Of a stretch of DNA of 64,000 nt, positions 25,579 through 34,523 are shown piece after piece. Within the stretch, counting starts at the first letter, position 1; each line of letters opens with the position of its first letter. The DNA is from Sphaerimonospora cavernae. GTDB lineage: Bacteria; Actinomycetota; Actinomycetes; Streptosporangiales; Streptosporangiaceae. The stretch covers positions 124,001 to 188,000 of the forward strand of contig NZ_JBHMQT010000003.1 of NCBI RefSeq assembly GCF_042435035.1, written 5' to 3'. The position numbers and the translations under genes were made by a program. The notes beneath the pieces were generated by a model, which was given only the letters and a program-made list of their open reading frames with translations, was not told the origin of the DNA and did not search any database.

Positions 25579-26946
25579 ATGAGCACCAACGATGACGCGC
25601 TCGGCATCGACCGATCGCCCCTGGACATCGCCGAGCAGGCCTTCCAGATGCTGGCTTGTCCCCCCAGCGGACTCACCATCGACGGCAGGAAACTGGGGCA
25701 CGAGCTGCCACGCCGCCGGCTGTCGCTGATCGAGGTGAGGGATCTCCTCACCACGGTCGCCTACTCGAACAGTACGCGCGACGCCGTCTGGCGGACGCTG
25801 CTGAGCCGCGCCCGGCAGGACGGACCGCAGTGGCTGGTAGGCGCGGTCGGCGTTGCCGTCCCTGCATTGCGCGGTATCAGCGGCAAGATCTGCCGCGGCT
25901 ATGTCGCCGGGGACCCGGAAGACATCGACACCGAAGTCCTGGCCGCCTTCATCGAGGCAGTCCGTACGGCGGACATGGACCGGCCGAACGTCTTCCCTCG
26001 GCTGCGCACGATGGCCAAGCGGGCCGGCGAGCGCGCGCGTGAGAATGCGGAAGCGGGAGCCGCCCGTCATTTCCCGCTCCAGGAGTCGGCACCGCCCTCC
26101 CCGCCGTGGGGGCATCCCGACCTCGTCCTCATCGATGCCGTGGCCAAGGGCGTCATCAGCGAGGTGGACGCCGAGCTGATCGGCATGACCCGCCTGGAGA
26201 AGCGCACCCTCACCGACGTGGCCCAAGAGCTCGGTCTGACCATGGAGGCCGCCAAGAAGCGCCGCCAGCGCTCCGAGCCGATCCTCGTCGAGGCAATTCT
26301 CAGCGGAGAAGTCGAGGCGGCCACGTCCCTAACGATCTCTTCCGTCACCCCTAGAGAGGTGGGGGAGGAAATCCCGAAGACTTCCGTGCGGAGCCGGAGC
26401 TCGGATACGCAACCTGTCACGACGACAACGAAGGGAGGCTGGGGCAGCCTCACCGGCTCCGCACGGACCCCCTACGGCCTGATCGGGTGGCCGAGAACCT
26501 TCCTCGCGCACGGCGTCGTCTCTCAGCCCGAGATGCCGCGGAAATCACGCAGGCGGCTACGGCGGCACATCGTGCGCGCGCTGATCGTCATCGGCATCAC
26601 GGCGGTCGTCGTCGTCGCCGTCGTCGTCGCCGCACTGGCCGAAAACGACAGCCTGCACGTCGCGACGATGTCGTGGAGCGGCGGCACGCCAGCAGCCGCT
26701 CCACCGACCAACCCGGATCAGCTCGGCAGGGTCTTCACCAACCTGCGTAACTGGATCATCGGCCTGCTCGCCACGCTCGCGACGCTGATGCTCACCCTCG
26801 GCGGTTTGCGCTACCTCGTCGCCGGCGGCGACCCGGGCGAGATCCAGAAAGCGAAAGGCGCCTTCAAGGCCGCCGCCCTCGGCTACGCCCTGGCAGTCCT
26901 GGCCCCACTCTTCGTCAACGTCCTCAAGCGCATCGTAGGCGAGTGA
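25579..26946 (+). CDS. Sigma-factor-like/pilin-like fusion protein of the conjugation operon
   Basis: 455 aa from ATG 25579 (GTGGAGAA upstream). Residues ~1-230 look like a sigma-70-type helical protein, with an HTH near LTDVAQELGLTMEAAKKRRQ. After a basic Ser/Thr linker come a membrane helix (HIVRALIVIGITAVVVVAVV) and a TrbC/VirB2- or Mbov_0395-type pilin domain (NWIIGLLATLATLMLTLGG, RYLVAGGDPGEIQKAK, ALGYALAVLAPLFVNVLK). These are normally two genes. No stop or good internal ribosome binding site separates them. First gene of the transfer operon. Confidence 0.75.
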   Translation: MSTNDDALGIDRSPLDIAEQAFQMLACPPSGLTIDGRKLGHELPRRRLSLIEVRDLLTTVAYSNSTRDAVWRTLLSRARQDGPQWLVGAVGVAVPALRGISGKICRGYVAGDPEDIDTEVLAAFIEAVRTADMDRPNVFPRLRTMAKRAGERARENAEAGAARHFPLQESAPPSPPWGHPDLVLIDAVAKGVISEVDAELIGMTRLEKRTLTDVAQELGLTMEAAKKRRQRSEPILVEAILSGEVEAATSLTISSVTPREVGEEIPKTSVRSRSSDTQPVTTTTKGGWGSLTGSARTPYGLIGWPRTFLAHGVVSQPEMPRKSRRRLRRHIVRALIVIGITAVVVVAVVVAALAENDSLHVATMSWSGGTPAAAPPTNPDQLGRVFTNLRNWIIGLLATLATLMLTLGGLRYLVAGGDPGEIQKAKGAFKAAALGYALAVLAPLFVNVLKRIVGE

Positions 26947-26952
26947 TCAGCG

Positions 26953-28524
26953 ATGACGTTCATGTTCCTTATCCACATCTTGTGGACAAAGCCCGTGCCC
27001 ACCCCGACGCCCACCCCCGAACTGCCACCGCTGCTGCCTCCTCCCGGTGACACAGGCATCAGCGTCGGCATCGGTGGATGGATCATCGGCCAGATCAACA
27101 CATGGTTCGCCGAACTCGCCGCCCACGCCATCAAGCCCTTGCTCGACGTCCTGGCCACCACGCTCCTCGCCACCCCGAGCATCGACGAGCAGAGCAGGAT
27201 CTGGGACCTCTGGCACGCCACGTTGATTATCGCGAACGGCTCGTTCGTCCTGTTCGCCACCATCGGCGGGATCCTGGCGATGAGCTATGAGACCGTTCAG
27301 ACCAGGTATGCGATCAAGGAGATCCTGCCTCGTCTCGTACTGGCCTTCCTGACGGTCAATGCGAGCTTCCTGCTCACCAGCAAGGCCATCGAGACCGCGA
27401 ACGCCCTTGCCCAGGCGCTTCTCGGACAAGGCTTCGACGCGCGGCGGGCCGCCACCGCGATCCGCTTCCTCATCTGGCTGCCCGGCAACTCGGAGATCTT
27501 CTACATCCTGCTCGCCTTGGTGGCCGTGGTGCTGCTCGTTGCTCTGCTCATCACGTTCGTGCTCCGAGTGGCCCTCACAACCCTGCTGGTAGTTGCCGCA
27601 CCGCTGGCCCTTGCCTGCCACGCCTTGCCCCAGACCGATGGCCTGGCTCGGCTGTGGTGGCGGGTCTTCACCGGCCTGCTGCTGATCCAGATCTGCCAGT
27701 CACTCACGCTCGTCACAGCCGTACGAGTCTTCTTCAACCAGGACGGCCGGGAAGCCGTTGGCCTGTACGGCACCGGGCAGCTGTACAACCTCCTCCTCGC
27801 CCTCGTCCTGCTGATCATCCTGGTCCGTATCCCCACCTGGGTGTCGCGGGCGATGTTCCTTCCCGGAGGCCGCGGGCTCGGCGTGGCGCGCATCGTCAAG
27901 TACGCCCTGGCCTACAAGCTCACCAGCCCGCTTCTCAGCGCCCTGCATCTCAGAAAGGGTTCCCGCTCCGGCTCGAATCGACAGATGCCGACCGGCAAGC
28001 TGGTCGGCACGGCCCTCCCCGCCCTGGCTGCGGGCCCTGCCGGCACGGCTGCCACCCGCGTTGCCGCCACCGCGGTAACCGGCGCTGCCGCAGCGGCAGG
28101 TGCCGTACCGGCAAAGCACGCGCCTACGTCGGCGCGTCGGCCGATCCGCGCCGAAGACTGGGAGCCGGCGGTCGCCAAGCACGCTCCCACCGCACCGCCG
28201 GTCCAGGGGAAGTACCGTCCGACTCCCCGGCCCCAGCAGCCCATCGCTCGTAACACCCCGGTCTACGGCTATCCCCGGGAGACCTTCTACGCCGCGGGCC
28301 CGGCAGGCCTGAGTCAGATGTACCGGCTGCGGAACGCCGGAACGACCTCGGGCCAGGCGAGCGAACCTCCGCCGACCCCCAACCGTGCTGTACGGCCGAT
28401 CGTGCCGCCCACCAAACCGGTCCCTGGCTCTATCGACTGGCCGGAGAACCCAGGGCGTTGTCGCACATCCCCACCTCCATCGCGCCGCCGTACGCGCGGC
28501 GACCGGGGAGGTGACGGACGATGA
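26953..28524 (+). CDS. VirB6/TrbL-like polytopic conjugation channel protein
   Basis: 523 aa. After a short N-terminal hydrophobic segment and a Pro-rich stretch (TPTPTPELPPLLPPP), about seven transmembrane helices occupy residues ~75-310, including FYILLALVAVVLLVALLITF. The C-terminal ~200 residues are Ala/Pro-rich, basic and probably cytosolic. Position between pilin and PrgI genes, and topology, match VirB6-type channel components of actinobacterial T4SS. Its stop overlaps the PrgI start by 4 bases. Confidence 0.8.
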   Translation: MTFMFLIHILWTKPVPTPTPTPELPPLLPPPGDTGISVGIGGWIIGQINTWFAELAAHAIKPLLDVLATTLLATPSIDEQSRIWDLWHATLIIANGSFVLFATIGGILAMSYETVQTRYAIKEILPRLVLAFLTVNASFLLTSKAIETANALAQALLGQGFDARRAATAIRFLIWLPGNSEIFYILLALVAVVLLVALLITFVLRVALTTLLVVAAPLALACHALPQTDGLARLWWRVFTGLLLIQICQSLTLVTAVRVFFNQDGREAVGLYGTGQLYNLLLALVLLIILVRIPTWVSRAMFLPGGRGLGVARIVKYALAYKLTSPLLSALHLRKGSRSGSNRQMPTGKLVGTALPALAAGPAGTAATRVAATAVTGAAAAAGAVPAKHAPTSARRPIRAEDWEPAVAKHAPTAPPVQGKYRPTPRPQQPIARNTPVYGYPRETFYAAGPAGLSQMYRLRNAGTTSGQASEPPPTPNRAVRPIVPPTKPVPGSIDWPENPGRCRTSPPPSRRRTRGDRGGDGR

Positions 28525-29459
28525 GCTGGACGGAGGTCGTTCGCATCCCCGCCGACGTCGAGCAGCCCGACAAGATCGTCTGGGGGTTCACCGCTCGGCA
28601 GGCGGCCATTCTCGCCGCCACCGGAGCCATCCTCTATCTGGGCTACTCCTACCTCGGTGAGCGCATTCCGCTCACGGCGTTCGCGGTGATCGCCCTGCCG
28701 GTCACGGTGCTGGGAATCCTGCTGGCCGTCGGCACCCACGACGGCGTCAGCCTGGACCGCTTCCTGCTCGCCGCGCTCCGGCACACGCGATCCCCGAAGT
28801 ACCTGGTATCCGCGCTGGACAATGTGCCACCTCCGCCCGCGTGGATGGCAGCCGATCCCGGCCAGCTCCCCGCACCACTCAAACTCCCCACACGCTCAGT
28901 GGCAGGGGACGGCCTGGTCGACCTCGGCCCGGACGGAGTCGTCGCCGTGGCCGAAGTCTCCACGGTCAGCTTCGCGCTGAGGACCCCTGACGAGCAGGAC
29001 GGGTTGGTCGCGGCCTTCGGGCGCTGGCTCAACTCACTGTCCGGACCGGTGCAGATCCTCGTGCGCGCCGAGCGCGTCGACCTCACCACAACGATCGCCA
29101 CCCTCAAGGAGAGCGCACCCCAGCTTCCCCATCCCGCGCTGGCCTACGCCGCCCGCGAGCACGCGACCTTCCTGACCGAACTGGCCACCCGTCACGAGCT
29201 CCTCCGGCGGCAAGTCCTGCTGGTCATCCGCGAGCCACGCGTTGGTGCAAGCGGATCCTCCGCGGCCAAGGCCCGAGCTTACCGACGTCTGGACGAGGCG
29301 GCCCGGCTCCTGGGCGCATGCGGGCTCACCGTACGCCTCCTGGACGGGACGGCGGTTACCGCGCTGCTGGCCTCCTGCTTCGATCCGATGGCGCCGCCCC
29401 TGCCGGCGGATGAGCTCGCCCTTCCCAACGAGGTCATCACCAGGGGAGGCCGTCGATGA
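28521..29459 (+). CDS. PrgI-family T4SS membrane protein
   Basis: 312 aa. Residues 1-90 form a PrgI (VirB3-like) domain: VRIPADVEQPDKIVWGFTAR, then two helices (AAILAATGAILYLGYSYL and IPLTAFAVIALPVTVLGILL). The remaining ~220 residues are soluble and begin a module often continued in VirB4 proteins (SWVCF-like: LVDLGPDGVVAVAEVSTVSF). It overlaps genes on both sides by 4 bases, showing tight operon coupling. Confidence 0.88.
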   Translation: MSWTEVVRIPADVEQPDKIVWGFTARQAAILAATGAILYLGYSYLGERIPLTAFAVIALPVTVLGILLAVGTHDGVSLDRFLLAALRHTRSPKYLVSALDNVPPPPAWMAADPGQLPAPLKLPTRSVAGDGLVDLGPDGVVAVAEVSTVSFALRTPDEQDGLVAAFGRWLNSLSGPVQILVRAERVDLTTTIATLKESAPQLPHPALAYAAREHATFLTELATRHELLRRQVLLVIREPRVGASGSSAAKARAYRRLDEAARLLGACGLTVRLLDGTAVTALLASCFDPMAPPLPADELALPNEVITRGGRR

Positions 29460-31216
29460 AGTTCCGCCTCCGCCGTACGGCTGCCGCCCCTTCGGGCATC
29501 GGCCCCGACTCGGTCGAAGTCCGCCCTCGTCACCTGCACGTCGGCGACGGGCTGTGCGCGACGCTCGTCATCACCGGGTTCCCCCGCGAGGTCGGCCCGG
29601 GCTGGCTTGAGCCGCTGCTGGCCTACGCCGGCCGACTCGACGTCTCGGTGCACATCGAGCCCGTCCCCTCTCTGCTCGCTGCCGACCGACTCCGCAAGCA
29701 ACTCGCTCGCCTGGAATCCGGACTCAGGGCCAATCAGGAGCACGGGCGGCTCCTGGACCCAGGAGCGGAGGCCGCTGCCGAGGACGCCCAGGAGTTGATG
29801 TCGAAGATCGCTCGTGGCCAGGCCAAGCTCTTCCGTGTCGCCATCTACCTGACCGTTCATGCCGGCAGCGAGCAGGAGCTCGACGATGCCTGCGCCCATG
29901 TCCGCGCACTGGCCGCCTCGTTGCTGCTGGACGCCCGGCAGCTCACGTTCCGGCAGCTACAGGGCTGGATCAGCACGCTGCCGCTCGCCTACGACAACGT
30001 GGCACAGCGCCGGACACTCGACACGCCCGCGCTCGCTGCCGCGTTCCCCTTCACCAGCCCAGACCTCACCACCGAACTCGGTCCCACCGCGGTCCTCTAC
30101 GGCGCCAACCCCGCCAGTTCCTCTCTGGTCGCCTGGGACCGCTTCGCTCAGGACAACCACAACTCGGTGATCCTCGCCCGGTCGGGCGCCGGCAAGTCCT
30201 ATCTCGCGAAGCTCGAGGCCCTTCGCTCCCTCTACACGGGGGTCGAAGTCGCCATCATCGATCCCGAGGACGAGTACGCCCGGCTCTGCTCAGCTGTGGG
30301 GGGCGCCTACATCCATCTCGGCGCGCCCAAGGTGCGGCTGAACCCCTTCGACCTTCCGCCGAGAAGCCGCCGCGACAGCGACCCGCTCACCCGGCGCGCG
30401 CTGTTCCTGCACACCCTGATCAGCCTCATGCTCGGCGAGCCGCTCGACAAGGCGAGCAAGGCCGCGCTCGACCGCGGCATCATGGCTGCCTATCGCAAGG
30501 CCGGGATCACCCTGGAACCGCGCACGTGGAACCGTCGCCCGCCCCTCTTGCGGGATCTGGTAATCGTGCTTACCAATGACGCCGATCCGAAGGCGAAGGA
30601 GCTGGCCGCCGGGCTCGCTCCGTACGTCACCGGAAGCCACCGCCAGCTCTTCGACGGCCACACCAGCACCCGGCCCGACTCTCACCTGATCGTCTTCTCG
30701 CTTCGTGACCTGCCCGAGGAACTGAAGGCGGTCGGCACGCTGCTGACGTTGGACGCCATCTGGCGCCGTGTCTCCGATCCCCGTGACCGCCGCCCGCGTC
30801 TGGTCGTGGTCGACGAGGCGTGGCTGCTCATGCGCGATCCCGAAGGCGCAAGATTCCTCCTGCGCATGGCCAAGGCGGCGCGCAAGCACTGGGCCGGGCT
30901 GTCCGTCGTCACACAGGACACCGGCGACCTGCTCAGCTCGGAGACGGGCCAGGCCATCATCGCCAACTCCACGACCCAGATCCTGCTGAAGCAGGCACCT
31001 CAGGCGATCGACAAGGTCGTCGACGCATTCCAGCTCTCGGATGGTGAACGGCAGCTCCTCCTGTCGGCGGAACGCGGGACCGGCCTTCTCATGGGCGGTG
31101 CGGGCGCGCAGCGGGTGCCTCTGCAGGTGATCGCGAGTCAGCGCGAGCACGACCTCGTCACTTCCTCACCTCACGAGCTGGCCCAGATCGACAACGACGA
31201 GGAGACCTACCTGTGA
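29456..31216 (+). CDS. VirB4-like conjugation ATPase
   Basis: 586 aa, cytoplasmic ATPase powering substrate transfer and pilus assembly. Walker A ARSGAGKSYLAK lies at about residue 240 and Walker B LVVVDEAWLLM at about 448, followed by SVVTQDTGDLLSSETGQAII, the standard VirB4 C-terminal region. The N-terminal ~230 residues are the VirB4-specific domain. Its GTG/ATG-type overlaps with neighbours match the rest of the operon. Confidence 0.93.
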   Translation: MKFRLRRTAAAPSGIGPDSVEVRPRHLHVGDGLCATLVITGFPREVGPGWLEPLLAYAGRLDVSVHIEPVPSLLAADRLRKQLARLESGLRANQEHGRLLDPGAEAAAEDAQELMSKIARGQAKLFRVAIYLTVHAGSEQELDDACAHVRALAASLLLDARQLTFRQLQGWISTLPLAYDNVAQRRTLDTPALAAAFPFTSPDLTTELGPTAVLYGANPASSSLVAWDRFAQDNHNSVILARSGAGKSYLAKLEALRSLYTGVEVAIIDPEDEYARLCSAVGGAYIHLGAPKVRLNPFDLPPRSRRDSDPLTRRALFLHTLISLMLGEPLDKASKAALDRGIMAAYRKAGITLEPRTWNRRPPLLRDLVIVLTNDADPKAKELAAGLAPYVTGSHRQLFDGHTSTRPDSHLIVFSLRDLPEELKAVGTLLTLDAIWRRVSDPRDRRPRLVVVDEAWLLMRDPEGARFLLRMAKAARKHWAGLSVVTQDTGDLLSSETGQAIIANSTTQILLKQAPQAIDKVVDAFQLSDGERQLLLSAERGTGLLMGGAGAQRVPLQVIASQREHDLVTSSPHELAQIDNDEETYL

Positions 31217-33606
31217 TCGACGACCTCATCTCCGACCCGTCCGCCGTACTGGACATGGCGTACGCCTGGATCGAGGCCCACGTGTGGCACCTGATCGCGC
31301 TCTTCGTCAGCCTGGACGTGGCGCAACTGGTGCTCGGACAGGCCCTGGTGCGACTGCGCCACCAGAAACTGGCCCGCGGTGCTCGCTGCGTGGAGATCCT
31401 CGCCCCACCGGTCGCGGACATGCCCGGTGCCGAGGCCCTCTGGGGCAACCTCATCGGCCTGCTCCGGCCGTCCTGGAAGCGGCTCCTTTTCGGGCAGCCC
31501 CACCTGGTCTTCGAATACGTCTTCAGCTCTGACGGCCTGAAGATCCGGCTCTGGGTACCCGGTGTGATCCCTCAGCATCTGGTGGAGCACGCCATCGAAG
31601 CCGCCTGGCCGTCCGCTCGCACCTCGGTCCAGGAGGCTGCGCCGCCCGTGCCGCTCACCGGCCGTTCGCATGGTGGACAGTTCAGGGTCGCCCGCAGTGA
31701 GCAACTCCCTATCCGGCACGACCACGGGATGGACCCGATCCGGGCGCTGGTGGGAGCGGCTATCGGGATGCCGACCTGGCAGCACGCCGCCGTACAGATC
31801 CTCGCCCGGCCGGCGACCGGCCGACGCCTCGCACTCAAGCTCAAGAGTGGACCGGCGTGGCTGGTACGAGCCGCTCTTGACGTCCTGACCCCAGGACCAT
31901 CGCACTCACGCATCCCTCCTCAGCGCCTTCAGCACGCAGCGGATCGGGCTGCCTATCTGGAGGAATCCGCGGAGGCACGCGCTGTCAGGGACAAGGCCCT
32001 CCAGCCGCGCTATGTCGTGGCGGTCCGGTACGCCGTACAGGCCGATGACCCCACCAGGGCCGACGCCAAGGCGATGAAGGTCGCCAACGCGGCGCGCCGT
32101 AACGCGATTCGAGGACGGGCGCACGCCATCGCGTCGGCATTCGCACTCTACTCCGGGCACAACCGGCTGGAACGGCAGCTCCTGGTCATGCCCGCTGCCC
32201 ATCTCGCCGGACGGCGCATGGGAAGAGGCTTCCTGCTATCAGTACCGGAGCTCGCGGCACTCGCTCACCTTCCGCTCGATGTGGCGGTTCCCGGCCTCCA
32301 GCGCGCCGGAGCCAACACCGTCCCGCCCTCGCCGCAGATCGCGTACGGCGGAGCACACGTCAAGACCCTCGGCTTCTCAGATTCCGGGCATGAACGACCG
32401 GTCGCCCTCCGCGTGGCCGACTCCTTCCACCACGTACACGTCCTGGGCCCCAACGGCACCGGCAAGTCGACCCTGCTCGCGCAGATGATCCTGTCTGATA
32501 TTCAGGCAGGACGCGGAACGGTCGTGATCGAGGCCAAGGGCGACCTGATCAGCGACCTGTTGGGTCTGATCCCCGAGTCCGTCGCCGACAAGGTCGTCCT
32601 GATCGATCCCGACGACCGCCACGCCCGCCCGTCGCTCAACGTCCTCGGCGGTGCCGACCTCGAAAGCGGCGTGGACAACCTCGTCGGCATCTTCCACAAG
32701 ATCTACGCGGACTATTGGGGACCGCGTACCGATGACATCCTTCGCGGCTGTGCGCTGACGCTCGCCGCCCACGGCGGGACCCTCGCGGACGTTCCCACCC
32801 TGCTCATCGACGCCGAATACCGGCGTCGTCTCGTGGCCGGCGTGCGGGATCCGCTGCTGCTCGGCTTCTGGCAGTGGTACGAGAGCCTGTCCGACTCGGC
32901 CCGGGCACACGTCACCAGCCCGATCATGAACAAGCTGCGCGCCTTCCTGCTCCGCCCGTTCGTCCGTGATGTGCTCGGTTCTGCTCGGTCGACCTTCGAT
33001 CTCGGTGCTGTGCTCGACGGTGGGATCCTGCTCGTCCGGCTCCCCAAGGGCGTGCTCGGCGAGGACAGCGCCCGCCTGCTCGGCTCCATGGTCCTCGCGC
33101 AGGTCTGGCAGGCCGCCTCCCACCGGGCCAAGGTCGGCCGTCCCCGACCTCCGGCGGCCCTCTACGTTGACGAGGCGCACAACTTCCTCACCCTGCCGCA
33201 CGCGCTCGGCGACATGCTCGCGGAAGCCCGGGCGTACCGGCTGTCCCTGGTGATCGCCCACCAGCACCTGGCCCAACTCCCTCGGGATCTTCGCCAGGCC
33301 GTCTCTTCGGACGCGCGCAACAAGATCTACTTCTCGCTGTCGCCGCAAGACGCCCGAGAGGCCGAGCACCACTTCACCCCTTACCTGCGTGCTCACGACC
33401 TGGCCAATCTGAGCGCCTTCCAGGCCGCCGTCCGGCTCATGTCGCGATCCACCGAAGCCCCTCCATTCACGATGCGCACCAGGCCGCTTCCCGAACCCTC
33501 AGACGACGTCGCGCGGAACATCAGGGCCGCAGCCGCCAAAGCGCACGGCCGTACCACCGCAGCCGCGCCCGAAGCCCGCCGGGACGACCCCCGGCTCCGC
33601 AACTGA
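31213..33606 (+). CDS. TraG/VirD4-like type IV coupling ATPase (DUF87/HerA-like)
   Basis: 797 aa. An N-terminal membrane helix (HLIALFVSLDVAQLVLGQAL) is followed by a DUF8128-like region and a large P-loop domain: Walker A GPNGTGKSTLLAQM at about 411, KGDLISDL, and Walker B ALYVDEAHNFLTLP at about 650. A sensor-like segment (LVIAHQHLAQLP) and NKIYFSLSPQDA follow. It should deliver the DNA substrate to the channel. The C-terminal ~40 residues are disordered and basic. Confidence 0.9.
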   Translation: MIDDLISDPSAVLDMAYAWIEAHVWHLIALFVSLDVAQLVLGQALVRLRHQKLARGARCVEILAPPVADMPGAEALWGNLIGLLRPSWKRLLFGQPHLVFEYVFSSDGLKIRLWVPGVIPQHLVEHAIEAAWPSARTSVQEAAPPVPLTGRSHGGQFRVARSEQLPIRHDHGMDPIRALVGAAIGMPTWQHAAVQILARPATGRRLALKLKSGPAWLVRAALDVLTPGPSHSRIPPQRLQHAADRAAYLEESAEARAVRDKALQPRYVVAVRYAVQADDPTRADAKAMKVANAARRNAIRGRAHAIASAFALYSGHNRLERQLLVMPAAHLAGRRMGRGFLLSVPELAALAHLPLDVAVPGLQRAGANTVPPSPQIAYGGAHVKTLGFSDSGHERPVALRVADSFHHVHVLGPNGTGKSTLLAQMILSDIQAGRGTVVIEAKGDLISDLLGLIPESVADKVVLIDPDDRHARPSLNVLGGADLESGVDNLVGIFHKIYADYWGPRTDDILRGCALTLAAHGGTLADVPTLLIDAEYRRRLVAGVRDPLLLGFWQWYESLSDSARAHVTSPIMNKLRAFLLRPFVRDVLGSARSTFDLGAVLDGGILLVRLPKGVLGEDSARLLGSMVLAQVWQAASHRAKVGRPRPPAALYVDEAHNFLTLPHALGDMLAEARAYRLSLVIAHQHLAQLPRDLRQAVSSDARNKIYFSLSPQDAREAEHHFTPYLRAHDLANLSAFQAAVRLMSRSTEAPPFTMRTRPLPEPSDDVARNIRAAAAKAHGRTTAAAPEARRDDPRLRN

Positions 33607-33617
33607 AGGAGAACCAG

Positions 33618-34523
33618 ATGCCCAACGTCCGATTCACCCCTGCGGTCCTGGCCCAGCTCGCCGCCAGGCTCACCATGCGCGACCGTCGGCTCCTGCGACT
33701 GATCCAGGAACAGCGCGTTCTGACCTCGGCCCAGATCGCTGAGATCGCGTTCGACACGGACGACACCGCCCGGAGGCGCCTGTTCACCCTGCACCGCATG
33801 GGCGTACTGGACCGCTTCCGACCCAACCTGCCCCCGGGCATGGGAACCGCGCCCTACCACTACGTGGTCGGCCCCGCGGGCGCGGCCGTGCTCGCCTCCG
33901 AGGATGGCGTGGACCTCAGCGCGTACGGCTACCGCCGGGACCGCGTCCTGTCGATCGCCTACAGCCAGCGGCTCGCCCACACCGTCGGCACCAACGGTTT
34001 CGGTGCCGCACTTCGGGGCTTCGCTCGGCGATACGCGAATGCCGAGCTGGTCACCTGGTGGGCGGAGAGTCGCTGCGCCTCCGTGTGGGGCGACACGGTC
34101 CGCCCAGATGCGTACGGCCGCTGGCACCAGGACGAGCAGACGATCGACTTCTTCCTTGAGTACGACACCGGCAGCGAACCCCTCGATCGCGTCGTACGGA
34201 AACTCGATGGGTATGCGGCCCTCACCCGGGTCAGCCGAGTGGTCACCCCCGTGCTCTTCTGGGTTCAGGGCGAGCGGCGTGAGGCCAACCTCCGGCGCAA
34301 GCTCGTGCAGCACCCGGCACAGGCTTTCGTTCCGGTCGCCACCGGCAACCCGTCGGCGCTGGTCGGCCCGGTGGACGACGGGCCCGCCGGAGAGAAGTGG
34401 CTTCCCTCCGACACCGCAGGCCCTCGGCTCCGCCTGGCCGTCCTCGCTTCGCATTGGCCCAGCCTCGGGCCCCAGGAGGCCACCACCCCGCCGGTCACCC
34501 CGCCCATGGAGGACGGCGAATGA
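33618..34523 (+). CDS. Replication-relaxation family protein
   Basis: 301 aa. An N-terminal winged-helix domain (RDRRLLRLIQEQRVLTSAQI, ARRRLFTLHRMGVLDRFRP) is followed by a restriction-endonuclease-like domain with DFFLEYDTGSE and a later VTPVLFWVQGE strand. This is the PF13814 architecture used in actinobacterial conjugative elements for DNA processing (relaxase or replication initiator). It is the only relaxase candidate in the window. Confidence 0.87.
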   Translation: MPNVRFTPAVLAQLAARLTMRDRRLLRLIQEQRVLTSAQIAEIAFDTDDTARRRLFTLHRMGVLDRFRPNLPPGMGTAPYHYVVGPAGAAVLASEDGVDLSAYGYRRDRVLSIAYSQRLAHTVGTNGFGAALRGFARRYANAELVTWWAESRCASVWGDTVRPDAYGRWHQDEQTIDFFLEYDTGSEPLDRVVRKLDGYAALTRVSRVVTPVLFWVQGERREANLRRKLVQHPAQAFVPVATGNPSALVGPVDDGPAGEKWLPSDTAGPRLRLAVLASHWPSLGPQEATTPPVTPPMEDGE

